This document shows, piece by piece, positions 16,051 through 25,172 of a stretch of DNA of 62,931 nucleotides. How positions within the stretch are numbered: the first letter of the stretch is position 1; every line of letters begins with the position of its first letter. The notes under the pieces are model-generated. The model was not told the DNA's origin, made no database searches, and saw only the letters and a list, made by a program, of their open reading frames with translations. The stretch comes from Lachnospiraceae bacterium (GTDB taxonomy: Bacteria; Bacillota; Clostridia; Lachnospirales; Lachnospiraceae). The stretch spans positions 1 through 62,931 of the forward strand of contig JAETNQ010000019.1 of assembly GCA_021772075.1 (NCBI GenBank). Direction: 5' to 3'. Both the position numbers and the translations under genes were made by a program.

Positions 16051-16392
16051 ATGGTAGTTACAGGTACATTGACGACATTGGAGACGGCATACCGGACGGT
16101 ATATGTGGGCGCGCTGATATTTCTTGCGCTTATGACCTTTCTTTGTTTGATACGCGCTGTAAAAGGGCCGAGGGTGGCGGACAGGATCGTGGCTGTGAAT
16201 ATGATGGGTACGATGGTCATGGTAATGATAGCGATCCTTGCGCTTCTTTTAAAGGAGGGGTATCTGGTGGATATCTGCCTGATTTATGCTATGATCAGTT
16301 TTCTTGCCGTTATCGTATTGACGAAGGTATACATGGGGGTACATAGCGAGAAAAAGAATGCAGAGGAGGGAAGGCGGAATGGAAGTTTTTGA
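16051..16392 (+). CDS. mrpF: Antiporter subunit F (MrpF/MnhF)
   Basis: 113 residues with three membrane segments and the MrpF block KGPRVADRIVAVNMMGT near residue 38. It starts four bases after the mrpE stop and overlaps mrpG by 14 bases. It is a structural subunit of the Mrp-type complex. The length is slightly above the usual 85-100 because of a charged C-terminal tail. Confidence 0.9.
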   Translation: MVVTGTLTTLETAYRTVYVGALIFLALMTFLCLIRAVKGPRVADRIVAVNMMGTMVMVMIAILALLLKEGYLVDICLIYAMISFLAVIVLTKVYMGVHSEKKNAEEGRRNGSF

Positions 16393-16765
16393 ATGGCTTC
16401 GTTTTATTATAGGAACTGCCGTGCTGTTGTGCGGCCTGGCTATATTTGTGATCGAAATTTATGGCATCTTCCATTTGAAATATGTTTTAAACCGAATGCA
16501 TGCGGCGGCCATGGGGGATACTCTTGGAATCAGTATATCGCTGGTCGGGCTTATGATATTTTCCGGTTTCAATTTTACCACTTTGAAAATGGCTTTGATC
16601 GTTGTATTTTTATGGTGCGCTTCGCCGGTATCGTCCCATTTGATCGCAAGGCTTGAAGTTTCTACCAATGACAGGCTGGAAAAATATTGTGAAACAGGGG
16701 CAGGGCTTTCGGAAGAAGGAAAGATCATGCCGCTGCAGAAGAAAGACAGGGAGGATGGGAGATGA
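16379..16765 (+). CDS. mrpG: Antiporter subunit G (MrpG/MnhG)
   Basis: 128 residues from the ATG at 16379, which has GGAGGGA seven bases upstream. It has three membrane segments and MrpG features: IYGIFHLKYVLNRMHAAAMGDTLG and the CASPVSSHLIAR motif near the end of the membrane part. It overlaps both neighbours (mrpF by 14 bases; ATGA with the next gene), indicating tight coupling. Confidence 0.9.
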   Translation: MEVFEWLRFIIGTAVLLCGLAIFVIEIYGIFHLKYVLNRMHAAAMGDTLGISISLVGLMIFSGFNFTTLKMALIVVFLWCASPVSSHLIARLEVSTNDRLEKYCETGAGLSEEGKIMPLQKKDREDGR

Positions 16766-17049
16766 AAGTTTTTCAATATATCTTGCTCAGTTTTTTAATA
16801 GTATGCGCTATATCGGTCAGTTTTTCCAAAAAGCTGCTGAATTCTATTTTGATTTTTATGTCCTACAGCCTTGTCATGTCGATCATATGGATCTGCCTGG
16901 AATCGCCGGATCTTGCGATTACCGAGGCTGCGGTAGGGGCGGGGATAACGAGCGTGCTGTTTTTTGTTACGTTAAAAAAGATCCATGCGATCGAGGAAGA
17001 GAGTAAAAAGGGTGAGAAGGAAAGCATGATAGAACGCAGAAGGAGGTAA
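16762..17049 (+). CDS. MbhD/DUF4040-type antiporter subunit
   Basis: A 95-residue membrane protein with three hydrophobic segments and the motif LESPDLAITEAAVGAGITSVLFF, the hallmark of MbhD and of the matching C-terminal piece of MrpA (DUF4040). In classical Mrp systems this piece is fused to MrpA; here it is free-standing as in membrane-bound hydrogenase (Mbh) operons. It overlaps mrpG by four bases. Confidence 0.85.
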   Translation: MKVFQYILLSFLIVCAISVSFSKKLLNSILIFMSYSLVMSIIWICLESPDLAITEAAVGAGITSVLFFVTLKKIHAIEEESKKGEKESMIERRRR

Positions 17050-17057
17050 GGCCGAAG

Positions 17058-18020
17058 ATGAGCAGAATGAAATCGGAGGATGAATATAAAAAGACGAAAG
17101 CCTTTCACTTTTTCCGCTGGCTTTCCGGAGAAAAGGATCCGTACATCGGAAATCTGGAAATGAAGCCTCAGAAAGAATACATAACGGAGGAGGCATCGAT
17201 CCGGGAGAGAATGCGGGAAAACCAGATGGTGATGGATAAGGTATACAATACGAAGTATAACAAATGGCAGATACTTTTCCGTCGTTTCTACCGTGTGATG
17301 GCAGTAGCGTTCTGTATTATGCTGGCCAGTCTGCTGTTGTTTACGGTCTCTTATCTGCCGCCTACGGGCAATGCCTCTAATCCGGATAATAACGAAGTGG
17401 CCGAAAGATATATAGAAAAAGGCGTCCAGGAAACGGGCGCCGTCAATATTGTGACGGGAATGATATTGACATACCGGGCATTCGATACTTTTGGGGAGAC
17501 CAATGTTCTCTTTATTGCTACCTGCTGCGTCATGATTATGCTGATGATAGAAGATGCAGAATTGAAAAAAGAAGAAGTTCTTGGCGATCGGCGTTTTGAG
17601 CCGAAAAATGATGCTATTCTCCAGGCGGCGGCAATGATCCTTGTACCGGTGATCTTTATTTTCGGAATTTATATTATATTGAACGGCCATTTATCGCCAG
17701 GCGGAGGATTTTCCGGAGGAGCGACGATAGGTGCAGGCATGATTCTGTATACCAGTGCTTTCGGCTTTAAGAAAACGCAGCGTTTTTTTAATGAGAATAT
17801 ATATAAAGTTACAAAGGTTTCAGCCCTTTGCACCTATGGGCTGATCGGGATATATTATTATGTGACGGGCGCTAACGGGATCGAAAACCATATTCCTTTA
17901 GGGATTCCCGGCCATATTGTCAGCGCGGGTATTATTTTTCCGATCAATATATGCGTAGGCATCGAAGTGGCGTGTACCATGTATGCTTTTTATGCATTAT
18001 TTCGAAGGGGAGGGCTGTAA
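17058..18020 (+). CDS. mrpB: MbhE-MrpB fusion antiporter subunit
   Basis: 320 residues with a charged N-terminal 75 residues of unknown role, then an MbhE-like part (membrane segment; GAVNIVTGMILTYRAFDTFG) equal to the extreme C-terminus of MrpA, then an MrpB/MnhB domain with GHLSPGGGFSGG near residue 212. The domain order MbhE-MrpB continues the MbhD gene just upstream, so the MrpA C-terminus appears here as separate pieces joined to MrpB. The function is a structural part of the ion channel complex. Confidence 0.85.
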   Translation: MSRMKSEDEYKKTKAFHFFRWLSGEKDPYIGNLEMKPQKEYITEEASIRERMRENQMVMDKVYNTKYNKWQILFRRFYRVMAVAFCIMLASLLLFTVSYLPPTGNASNPDNNEVAERYIEKGVQETGAVNIVTGMILTYRAFDTFGETNVLFIATCCVMIMLMIEDAELKKEEVLGDRRFEPKNDAILQAAAMILVPVIFIFGIYIILNGHLSPGGGFSGGATIGAGMILYTSAFGFKKTQRFFNENIYKVTKVSALCTYGLIGIYYYVTGANGIENHIPLGIPGHIVSAGIIFPINICVGIEVACTMYAFYALFRRGGL

Positions 18021-18022
18021 GA

Positions 18023-18397
18023 ATGGGAGCGAATTTATTCAACAATTATGGAGAAGCGGTGGCAATGATCCTGTTTGTGATCGGCTGCGGCAATCTGATG
18101 TTGCAAAGCAATCTGATCAAGAAAATCATAGGATTGAATATTATGGATACGGCGGTATACTTATTTTTGGCACAAAAAGGTTATATTTCCGGGAGAGTGG
18201 CCCCAATCGTAGTGGATGGAGTACAGAGCGTGGAAGCATATATTAATCCGGTACCCAGCGGGCTTGTGCTGACAGGCATTGTAGTATCCGTGTCCGTATC
18301 CGCACTGATGCTGTCTCTGACTATTCGGCTGTACCAGAGGTACCATACTCTGGATCTGGATGAGATATCCCTTCAATTAAAAAAGGAGGGTTTGTAA
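18023..18397 (+). CDS. mrpC: Antiporter subunit C (MrpC/NuoK-like)
   Basis: 124 residues, three membrane segments, related to NuoK of complex I: IIGLNIMDTAVYLFLAQKGY and DPVPSGLVLTGIVVSVSVSA-like block (here NPVPSGLVLTGIVVSVSVSA). The ATG at 18023, two bases after the mrpB stop, with AGGGGAGGG upstream, is chosen; the frame open from 17951 overlaps mrpB and has no ribosome site. Part of the antiporter operon. Confidence 0.9.
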   Translation: MGANLFNNYGEAVAMILFVIGCGNLMLQSNLIKKIIGLNIMDTAVYLFLAQKGYISGRVAPIVVDGVQSVEAYINPVPSGLVLTGIVVSVSVSALMLSLTIRLYQRYHTLDLDEISLQLKKEGL

Positions 18398-18400
18398 ATA

Positions 18401-19906
18401 ATGCCGGGGCAAATGTCATTTGTTCAGAACTTTCCCTGTTTTTCGATTATACTTTGTATGTTTATCGGGATCATTAGTTCTGCTTTTAAGGAAAAAATTG
18501 CAAGATGGTTAAATATTATTGCGCTTGTTGTGAATATTGTGTTGTCGGCGGCTGTTCTTCTGTATACGGTCAGGACGGGCGAGTCTTATGTCTATGTTAT
18601 GGGGCGTTTTCCTGCTCCATGGGGTAATGAGCTGCGGGTAGGCATGCTGGAAACAGGCCTTGCGTTATTTTTCTGTGTCATTATGCTTTTCTGCCTGTTG
18701 GGAGGAAGACATAAGTTGGTGCAGGAAGTGGAAGAAGGGAAACAAGGGCTGTATTATGTATTGGCAGATTTGATGCTAAGTTCCTTATTGGCGCTGATTT
18801 ATACCAATGATTTATTCACGGCTTATGTATTTGTAGAGATCAATACGATTTCAGCCTGCGGATTGATTATGATCCGGCAGAACGGACGGACCATTGAAGC
18901 GGCAGTCCGCTATATGATTATGAGTCTGCTCGGTTCCGGCTTGTTTTTGGTAGGAATCTGTATGCTGTATGACCTGACGGGACATCTGCTGATGTCGAAT
19001 ATTAAAATAGAGATTGCCCGCATCGTAGCGGAAGGCGCTTACCGTCCGCCGCTGCTTGTAACGATTGCCATTATATCCGTGGGGCTGGCGATTAAAAGCG
19101 CATTGTTTCCTTTCCATGCGTGGCTGCCGGATGCTTATGGATATTCCACAGTATCCTCTGCGGCGATTTTATCCAGCCTTGTGTCAAAGGGGTATATCTT
19201 CTTATTGTTTAAGATTATTTACCGGGTGATTGGATTTGAGGTATTCCATGACAGCAAGATTGTCGATATTCTTTTTCTTTTCGGCCTGATGGGGATGGTA
19301 TTCGGTTCTTTGAGCGCGATCAAGGAAAACGATATCCGCAGGATGATCGCTTTTTCTTCGGTGGCTCAGGTGGGATATATTTATATGGGTATTGGCATGG
19401 GGACGCAGGCGGGAATGGTGGCATCGGTTTTTCATGTAGTTTCCCATGTGGCCACAAAATCCCTGCTTTTTATTTCTGCGATTGGCTTGACCGATGTGTC
19501 GGGAGGCAGCAGAAAGTTTATCGAGCTGACGGGGTCCGGCTATAGAAATAAATGCGCCGGCGTGGCGTTTTCGGTAGGGTCTTTATCCATGGTGGGTGTT
19601 CCTATGTTTTCCGGATTTGTCAGCAAGCTGTTGTTTTCCCAGGCTGCAGTGCAGAACGATGGAAAGATGCTGCCGACGCTGATCGTGCTCGGTATCAGCA
19701 CAATATTGAATGCGATCTATTTTATGAAAACGGTTATCCGTATTTATACCCCGGTGGAGGAAGGGGAATATCCTACGGTGGAATGGTGGAGTAATAAAAT
19801 ATATGCGTCGGTTCTGCTTTGCTTTGTGGTTTTAAATATATTGTTGGGCGTATGTTCCCAGCCGATCGTGGACTTGATAGAATCAGGGCTTAATATTTTT
19901 GCGTAA
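18401..19906 (+). CDS. mrpD: Proton-translocating subunit D, paralogue 1 (MrpD/NuoN-like)
   Basis: 501 residues, about 14 membrane segments, Proton_antipo_M family. Conserved marks include the lysine in KSALFPFHAWLPDAYGYSTVSSAAIL, the helix-break segment SSLVSKGYIFLLFK and the DIRRMIAFSSVAQVGYI block. It carries a proton or sodium half-channel as in MrpD and NuoN. AGGAGGG lies upstream. It is the first of four paralogous antiporter-like subunits in this operon. Confidence 0.9.
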   Translation: MPGQMSFVQNFPCFSIILCMFIGIISSAFKEKIARWLNIIALVVNIVLSAAVLLYTVRTGESYVYVMGRFPAPWGNELRVGMLETGLALFFCVIMLFCLLGGRHKLVQEVEEGKQGLYYVLADLMLSSLLALIYTNDLFTAYVFVEINTISACGLIMIRQNGRTIEAAVRYMIMSLLGSGLFLVGICMLYDLTGHLLMSNIKIEIARIVAEGAYRPPLLVTIAIISVGLAIKSALFPFHAWLPDAYGYSTVSSAAILSSLVSKGYIFLLFKIIYRVIGFEVFHDSKIVDILFLFGLMGMVFGSLSAIKENDIRRMIAFSSVAQVGYIYMGIGMGTQAGMVASVFHVVSHVATKSLLFISAIGLTDVSGGSRKFIELTGSGYRNKCAGVAFSVGSLSMVGVPMFSGFVSKLLFSQAAVQNDGKMLPTLIVLGISTILNAIYFMKTVIRIYTPVEEGEYPTVEWWSNKIYASVLLCFVVLNILLGVCSQPIVDLIESGLNIFA

Positions 19907-19929
19907 CGGATCGCGGAAAAGAGGTAGAT

Positions 19930-21504
19930 ATGATTTATACAATGGTATTCCCAATCCTTTTTCCGATCATTGCCGGTTTTTTCCTGCTGGTAATGAAGGA
20001 ACCTGAAAATAGAAAGATTTTGACCGGAATGACAGGGGCGGCTCTGCTCATAAGCGGCGGTTCCATAGTTTATGCCCTATTATCTGTCGAGGGAGAAGCT
20101 GTTATTCTGTTTCACCTTACGTCGGCGCTTCCGATATATCTGAAGCCGGATAAATTGGGGCTTTTGTTTGCGGCGGTTATGACTATTGTCTGGGTTTTAG
20201 CCGGTTTCTTTTCTTTTTCTTATATGAAGCCCCGTCATGAGGAACCCCGCTATAGCGGGAGGGAAAAAGGGGAAAAGAGGTTTTACGGGTTCTATTTGAT
20301 GGTATTCGGCATTTTGACAGGTTTAAACTTTGCCGGCAATTTGATTACATTTTATTTATTTTATGAGTTGATGACGCTGTTATCTATGCCATTGGTTATC
20401 CATACGAGAAGCAGGGAAGCGGTCATGGCGGCTTTAAAATATTTGTTTTATTCTTTTTCCGGAGCTTATATGGTGCTGTTCGGCTTGTATTTTCTTTACC
20501 GTTTTGGAAATACCCTTACGTTTACGGCGGGAGGAGTATTGGATAAAAATATGGTTGCCGGAAACGAGAGTTTATTGCTGGTAACAGCATTTTTTATGAT
20601 TATCGGATTTGGCGTGAAAGCCGGAATGTTCCCTTTGCATGCCTGGCTGCCCACCGCCCATCCGGTAGCTCCGGCTCCGGCCAGCGCCCTGTTATCCGCA
20701 GTCATTGTAAAGGGCGGCGTACTCGGTATGATACGGGTGGTCTATTATATGTTCGGGGCGGATTTCCTTCGGGGGACATGGGTGCAGAAGGCCTGGCTCA
20801 CATTAACGCTGGTTACGGTATTTATGGGATCCATGCTTGCGTACAGGGAAAAGGTGTTGAAGAAAAGGCTGGCTTATTCGACAGTGAGCCAGGTATCCTA
20901 TATTTTATTCGGTCTGGCGCTGCTGGAACCGGCCGCTTTGGAGGGCGGCATATTGCATGTAGTATTCCATGCGTTTATTAAGTGTGCCTTATTCTTGATT
21001 GCCGGCGCGGTGATTCATAAGACCGGCAGGGAGAGGGCGGATGAACTGACGGGGATCGGCAAGGAAATGCCAGTGACGATGTGGTGTTTTGTTTTCTTGT
21101 CATTGGCGTTGACGGGCATTCCCCCGACCAGCGGTTTTATCAGCAAATGGTATTTTATCTTAGGGGCATTGCATTCGGAAACTGGTATATTCTCCTGGCT
21201 GGGGCCGGTGGTTTTGCTGGTGAGCGCATTGTTGACGGCAGGATATCTGCTTCCTATTGCCATAAAGGGTTTTTTCCCGGGAGAGGATTATAAATATCAA
21301 GATATTGAATATCACGATATTGAATATCACGATATTTCATATCAGGATATTTTATATTCTGAAAAAAGCGCCGGAAACGGAAAGAAGAAATTTTTGGCGG
21401 AAGAGATACCTATCGTTATACTTACGGTTTTAGCGGTAGGACTCGGTATTTGGCCAAATCCATTGATAGAATATATTTCCGGTATTGTATCGTTTATTTT
21501 GTAG
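19930..21504 (+). CDS. Proton-translocating subunit, paralogue 2 (MbhH/NuoM-like)
   Basis: 524 residues of the Proton_antipo_M family, with the usual lysine motif KAGMFPLHAWLPTAHPVAPAP and LAYSTVSQVSYILFG. YELMTLLSMPLV carries the glutamate expected in helix 5. Near the C-terminus a hydrophilic loop contains a four-fold 5-residue repeat of YHDIE type encoded by a 15-bp tandem repeat. It overlaps only non-coding extension of the next frame and is followed by paralogue 3 after 14 bases. Confidence 0.88.
   Translation: MIYTMVFPILFPIIAGFFLLVMKEPENRKILTGMTGAALLISGGSIVYALLSVEGEAVILFHLTSALPIYLKPDKLGLLFAAVMTIVWVLAGFFSFSYMKPRHEEPRYSGREKGEKRFYGFYLMVFGILTGLNFAGNLITFYLFYELMTLLSMPLVIHTRSREAVMAALKYLFYSFSGAYMVLFGLYFLYRFGNTLTFTAGGVLDKNMVAGNESLLLVTAFFMIIGFGVKAGMFPLHAWLPTAHPVAPAPASALLSAVIVKGGVLGMIRVVYYMFGADFLRGTWVQKAWLTLTLVTVFMGSMLAYREKVLKKRLAYSTVSQVSYILFGLALLEPAALEGGILHVVFHAFIKCALFLIAGAVIHKTGRERADELTGIGKEMPVTMWCFVFLSLALTGIPPTSGFISKWYFILGALHSETGIFSWLGPVVLLVSALLTAGYLLPIAIKGFFPGEDYKYQDIEYHDIEYHDISYQDILYSEKSAGNGKKKFLAEEIPIVILTVLAVGLGIWPNPLIEYISGIVSFIL
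21295..21354 (+). repeat. 15-bp tandem repeat, four units, inside antiporter paralogue 2
   Basis: Four consecutive 15-base units beginning TATCA at 21295, 21310, 21325 and 21340 differ at only a few bases. In frame they encode YQDIE, YHDIE, YHDIS, YQDIL. The units are palindrome-prone (GATATC-like). Copy number could vary without frameshift. Confidence 0.9.
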
Positions 21505-21518
21505 GAGGGAGTCGGAAT

Positions 21519-23003
21519 ATGAGCAAAATAATGCTGATGGCTGTTATTTTAATACCCGTATTTATAGGCGTGCTGGTACCTGTCATTCCCTTTAAAAAGC
21601 GGCGGTATATGGAAATTTTTCTGGAGGCCGGGGTAATCCTTAATACTCTTCTTGTATGGTCGTTGCTTTACCACAGACCCACGGATAGTTTTATCCTTGC
21701 AAAATTTACGGGTAATCTGGCGATCGCTTTCCGCGTGGACGGCATGGGTATGGTTTTCGCGGGGCTGGTTTCATTTCTCTGGCCGCTGGCCACCTTGTTT
21801 TCTTTTGAATATATGACAAAGGAAAAACATGAAAAAGTATTTTTTACGTTTTATACGATCACGTATGGAGTTACGCTGGGCATTGCGCTGGCGGATAATA
21901 TTCTTACCATGTATTTCTTTTATGAACTCCTTACTTTAGTGACTGTTCCGCTTGTGATGCATACGCTCACCAGGGAAGCGATCCTGGCGAGCCGTAAGTA
22001 TTTGTATTATTCCTTGGGAGGAGCGGCATTTGCTTTTATTGGAATGATATTCGTCATTATATACGGGAATACGACGGAATTCGTGCTTGGCGGCGTATTG
22101 GATATTGCGAAAATCGGGGACAGGACAAATATTCTTCTGCTGATCTATGTCATTGCCTTTATGGGGTTCGGGGTTAAGGCCGCAGTCTGCCCGTTTAACT
22201 CCTGGCTGCCTCAGGCGGGCGTGGCTCCAACGCCGGTTACTGCGCTTCTGCACGCGGTAGCGGTAGTAAAGGCGGGCGCATTTGCGATTATCCGGTTGAC
22301 TTTTTACAGCTTCGGGACGGATTTTTTGAGAGGAACCTGGGCTCAGTATACAGTAATGGCTATTGTTATGTTTACGATTGTATATGGGTGCAGCCGTGCA
22401 GTAAAAGAAACTCATTTGAAAAGAAGGCTGGCTTATTCCACGATCAGCAATTTATCTTATATTTTATTCGGTGTGACGATTATGACGCCGCTTGGAATGA
22501 CAGGAGCTCTTACCCATATGGTGTTTCATGCGTTTATGAAAATTTGCTCCTTTTTCTGCGCCGGCGCGATTATGCATCAGACGGAGAAGCATTACGTATA
22601 TGAATTGGATGGATTGGGACGGAGGATGCCTTGGGTTTTCGGAATATTTACCGTATCTTCGCTGGCACTGATGGGAGTACCGGGGCTGGCCGGTTTTATC
22701 AGCAAGTGGAATCTTGCTTATGCGGCGGTGGAAAGCGGTAATACGCTGGCTTATTTTGGAATAGCCTGTCTGTTGGTTTCTGCCCTGCTGACAGCTATTT
22801 ATATGCTGACCATTGTTATAAGGGCTTTCTTTCCTCCGGCGGATTTTGATGAGAATACAGGAAAGGAATTTTCTGACCCGAACTGGAAGATGCTGGTTCC
22901 GCTTATAGTATTTGCAATAGCGATTGTCTGCTTTGGCTTGTTTTCGTCTCCGATCGTCGATTTTTTCCGGGATGTGGCGGACGGTTATTATATCGTTGTG
23001 TAG
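21519..23003 (+). CDS. Proton-translocating subunit, paralogue 3 (MrpD/NuoM-like)
   Basis: 494 residues from the ATG at 21519 with AGGAGGGA upstream; the longer frame from 21450 overlaps the previous gene. Proton_antipo_M family: KAAVCPFNSWLPQAGVAPTPV with the channel lysine, YELLTLVTVPLVMHT with the helix-5 glutamate, and KRRLAYSTISNLSYILFG. It is closely similar in plan to paralogue 2 (both have a HTxTREA/HTRSREA block), suggesting gene duplication inside the operon. Confidence 0.88.
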   Translation: MSKIMLMAVILIPVFIGVLVPVIPFKKRRYMEIFLEAGVILNTLLVWSLLYHRPTDSFILAKFTGNLAIAFRVDGMGMVFAGLVSFLWPLATLFSFEYMTKEKHEKVFFTFYTITYGVTLGIALADNILTMYFFYELLTLVTVPLVMHTLTREAILASRKYLYYSLGGAAFAFIGMIFVIIYGNTTEFVLGGVLDIAKIGDRTNILLLIYVIAFMGFGVKAAVCPFNSWLPQAGVAPTPVTALLHAVAVVKAGAFAIIRLTFYSFGTDFLRGTWAQYTVMAIVMFTIVYGCSRAVKETHLKRRLAYSTISNLSYILFGVTIMTPLGMTGALTHMVFHAFMKICSFFCAGAIMHQTEKHYVYELDGLGRRMPWVFGIFTVSSLALMGVPGLAGFISKWNLAYAAVESGNTLAYFGIACLLVSALLTAIYMLTIVIRAFFPPADFDENTGKEFSDPNWKMLVPLIVFAIAIVCFGLFSSPIVDFFRDVADGYYIVV

Positions 23004-23018
23004 AACAGGAGGTTAGGC

Positions 23019-25172
23019 ATGGAAGGAAATTATATGTTGCCTTGTCTTGTATTTTTTCCTATGATAGGGGCATTAGCGGCTTATTACGTGGGGCGTAAAA
23101 ATAAAACGGCAAGGGATTATATGGCAAATGCCATTGTCATACTGGAATTTGCAGTGATGCTGTATGTATTTTCTATGCATCATATGGCATGGCGGCTGGA
23201 AGGAAATGCGGGGAATTCTTTCGGTTATCCTTCTTCTTTCCGCATTCCCGGTTTTTGCGGGATGGGGCTTCATTTTGCCATAGACGGGTTTCGGGTGTTG
23301 TACGGCCTGATCGCGGCATTTATGTGGATGATATCAACAATATTTTCTAAAGAATATTTTATTCATTACAGAAACCGGAACAGATATTACTTTTTTCTTT
23401 TGATGACGCTGGGTGCTACGATGGGGGTATTTTTGTCGTCGGATTTATATACGACGTTTATCTTTTTTGAGATTATGTCGTTTACTTCTTATGTGTGGGT
23501 AGCCCATGATGAAAAGAAGGAATCTCTGCGGGCGGCGGAAACTTATCTGGCGGTGGCGGTAACAGGCGGCTTGGTGATGCTTATGGGGCTTTTGCTGCTT
23601 TACCGGGAAACGGGTACTTTGGAAATAAACGGGATTTATGAAGGATGCCGGAATATTATGGCCGGGTCTGGGACGGAAGCCGGGAGAAGGACATTATATA
23701 TTGCGGGCGCATGTATGCTTTTCGGGTTCGGGGCAAAAGCAGGAGCTTTTCCGCTGCATATATGGCTGCCGAAAGCTCATCCGGTGGCTCCGGCTCCGGC
23801 CAGCGCTCTTTTGTCAGGCATACTGACAAAAGCCGGTATTTTTGGAATTCTTGTAATCAGCTGCCGGATGTTTTTATACGATGTGAAGTGGGGAACGTTG
23901 GTTTTGCTTATAGGCGTGGCGACTATGCTGCTTGGGGCGGTATTAGCCTTGTTTTCTATTAATTTGAAGCGTACTTTGGCTTGCTCCTCCGTGTCCCAGA
24001 TCGGTTTTATCCTTGTGGGGATCGGTATGCAGGGGCTGTTGGGGAGCGGGAATGCTTTGGCGGTCAGAGGTTCCTTGCTCCATATGGTGAATCATTCCCT
24101 GTTTAAGCTGGTTTTGTTTATGGCGGCGGGCGTAGTTTATATGAATATCCATAAACTGGATCTGAACGAAATACGGGGATTCGGGCGAAAGAAGCCGCTC
24201 CTTCATTTTATTTTCCTGATGGGGGCTCTTGGCATCGGCGGTATCCCTTTGTGGAGCGGGTATGTGAGCAAGACGCTGATCCATGAGAGTATCGTGGAAT
24301 ATATAGAGGCATTGCAAATGGGGCATTTACTGCCGGGTTTTTTAACCCCAGGGGCGATGAAGGGCATCGAATGGATTTTTTTAATCAGCGGCGGATGTAC
24401 CGTTGCTTATATGCTAAAGTTGTATATTGCTTTATTTATAGAAAAGAACCGGGATAATGCGGTGCAGAAAAAATATGATGAGCTTTGTGGAAAATATATG
24501 AATAAAACCAGCGCCTTTGTTTTGACGGCCAGCGCTTTGCTCTTCCCCCTTATGGGGATGTTTCCGGGGATGGTGATGGACTCCGTTGCAGATTTCGGAG
24601 AAGGCTTTATGAGTCCGGAAAAATTTACAGGGAGCATTTCCTATTTCAGTGCGGCTAATTTGCAGGGCGGATTTATTTCCATAGCGATCGGCATTTTTCT
24701 TTATTTTGTATTGGTAAGAAAATGGATGATGAAGGAAAAGGAAGGAAGCCTGGTATATGTGGACCGGTGGAATAAATACTGGGATTTGGAAAATGCGGTT
24801 TACCGTCCGCTGATGCTGAAGATCCTTCCTATGGTATTCGGCGTAGTCTGCCGGATTTTTGACAGTTTGGCGGACGGGCTGGTGGTGCTTCTGCGCAAGA
24901 CGGTTTACAGAGACAGCAAACTGCCCCATGAACTGGAAGAGGGTACTTATCTGACCCATGTGGTGGGAATGGAAATGGATGGTTTCGTGCATTTTATGAA
25001 CCATACCTTCTGGAAAAAGATACCCCGCAGGGAAGGTTATGAGCATAGATTAGCTTTGAAACACGAGGAAATACAGGAGAACAGTACAATCATAAAAAGA
25101 AGCCTTTCTTTTGGTCTGCTTCTGTTCTGCGCCGGGCTGATTCTGACATTAGTTTATCTGCTTTGGCTGTAA
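23019..25172 (+). CDS. mrpA: Proton-translocating subunit A (MrpA/NuoL-like)
   Basis: The largest subunit, 717 residues. A Proton_antipo core (FFEIMSFTSYVWV; KAGAFPLHIWLPKAHPVAPAP; LKRTLACSSVSQIGFILVG) is followed by a C-terminal extension with further membrane segments and a final helix, as in NuoL and the N-terminal part of MrpA. The DUF4040 and MbhE pieces of MrpA are encoded separately upstream. It is the last gene of the cluster; its 3' end overlaps the convergent minus-strand gene by 19 bases. Confidence 0.88.
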   Translation: MEGNYMLPCLVFFPMIGALAAYYVGRKNKTARDYMANAIVILEFAVMLYVFSMHHMAWRLEGNAGNSFGYPSSFRIPGFCGMGLHFAIDGFRVLYGLIAAFMWMISTIFSKEYFIHYRNRNRYYFFLLMTLGATMGVFLSSDLYTTFIFFEIMSFTSYVWVAHDEKKESLRAAETYLAVAVTGGLVMLMGLLLLYRETGTLEINGIYEGCRNIMAGSGTEAGRRTLYIAGACMLFGFGAKAGAFPLHIWLPKAHPVAPAPASALLSGILTKAGIFGILVISCRMFLYDVKWGTLVLLIGVATMLLGAVLALFSINLKRTLACSSVSQIGFILVGIGMQGLLGSGNALAVRGSLLHMVNHSLFKLVLFMAAGVVYMNIHKLDLNEIRGFGRKKPLLHFIFLMGALGIGGIPLWSGYVSKTLIHESIVEYIEALQMGHLLPGFLTPGAMKGIEWIFLISGGCTVAYMLKLYIALFIEKNRDNAVQKKYDELCGKYMNKTSAFVLTASALLFPLMGMFPGMVMDSVADFGEGFMSPEKFTGSISYFSAANLQGGFISIAIGIFLYFVLVRKWMMKEKEGSLVYVDRWNKYWDLENAVYRPLMLKILPMVFGVVCRIFDSLADGLVVLLRKTVYRDSKLPHELEEGTYLTHVVGMEMDGFVHFMNHTFWKKIPRREGYEHRLALKHEEIQENSTIIKRSLSFGLLLFCAGLILTLVYLLWL

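Noticed and set aside
21295-21354. Start of a CRISPR-like array
   Set aside because: The units are only 15 bases, directly adjacent without spacers, and in frame in a protein gene.
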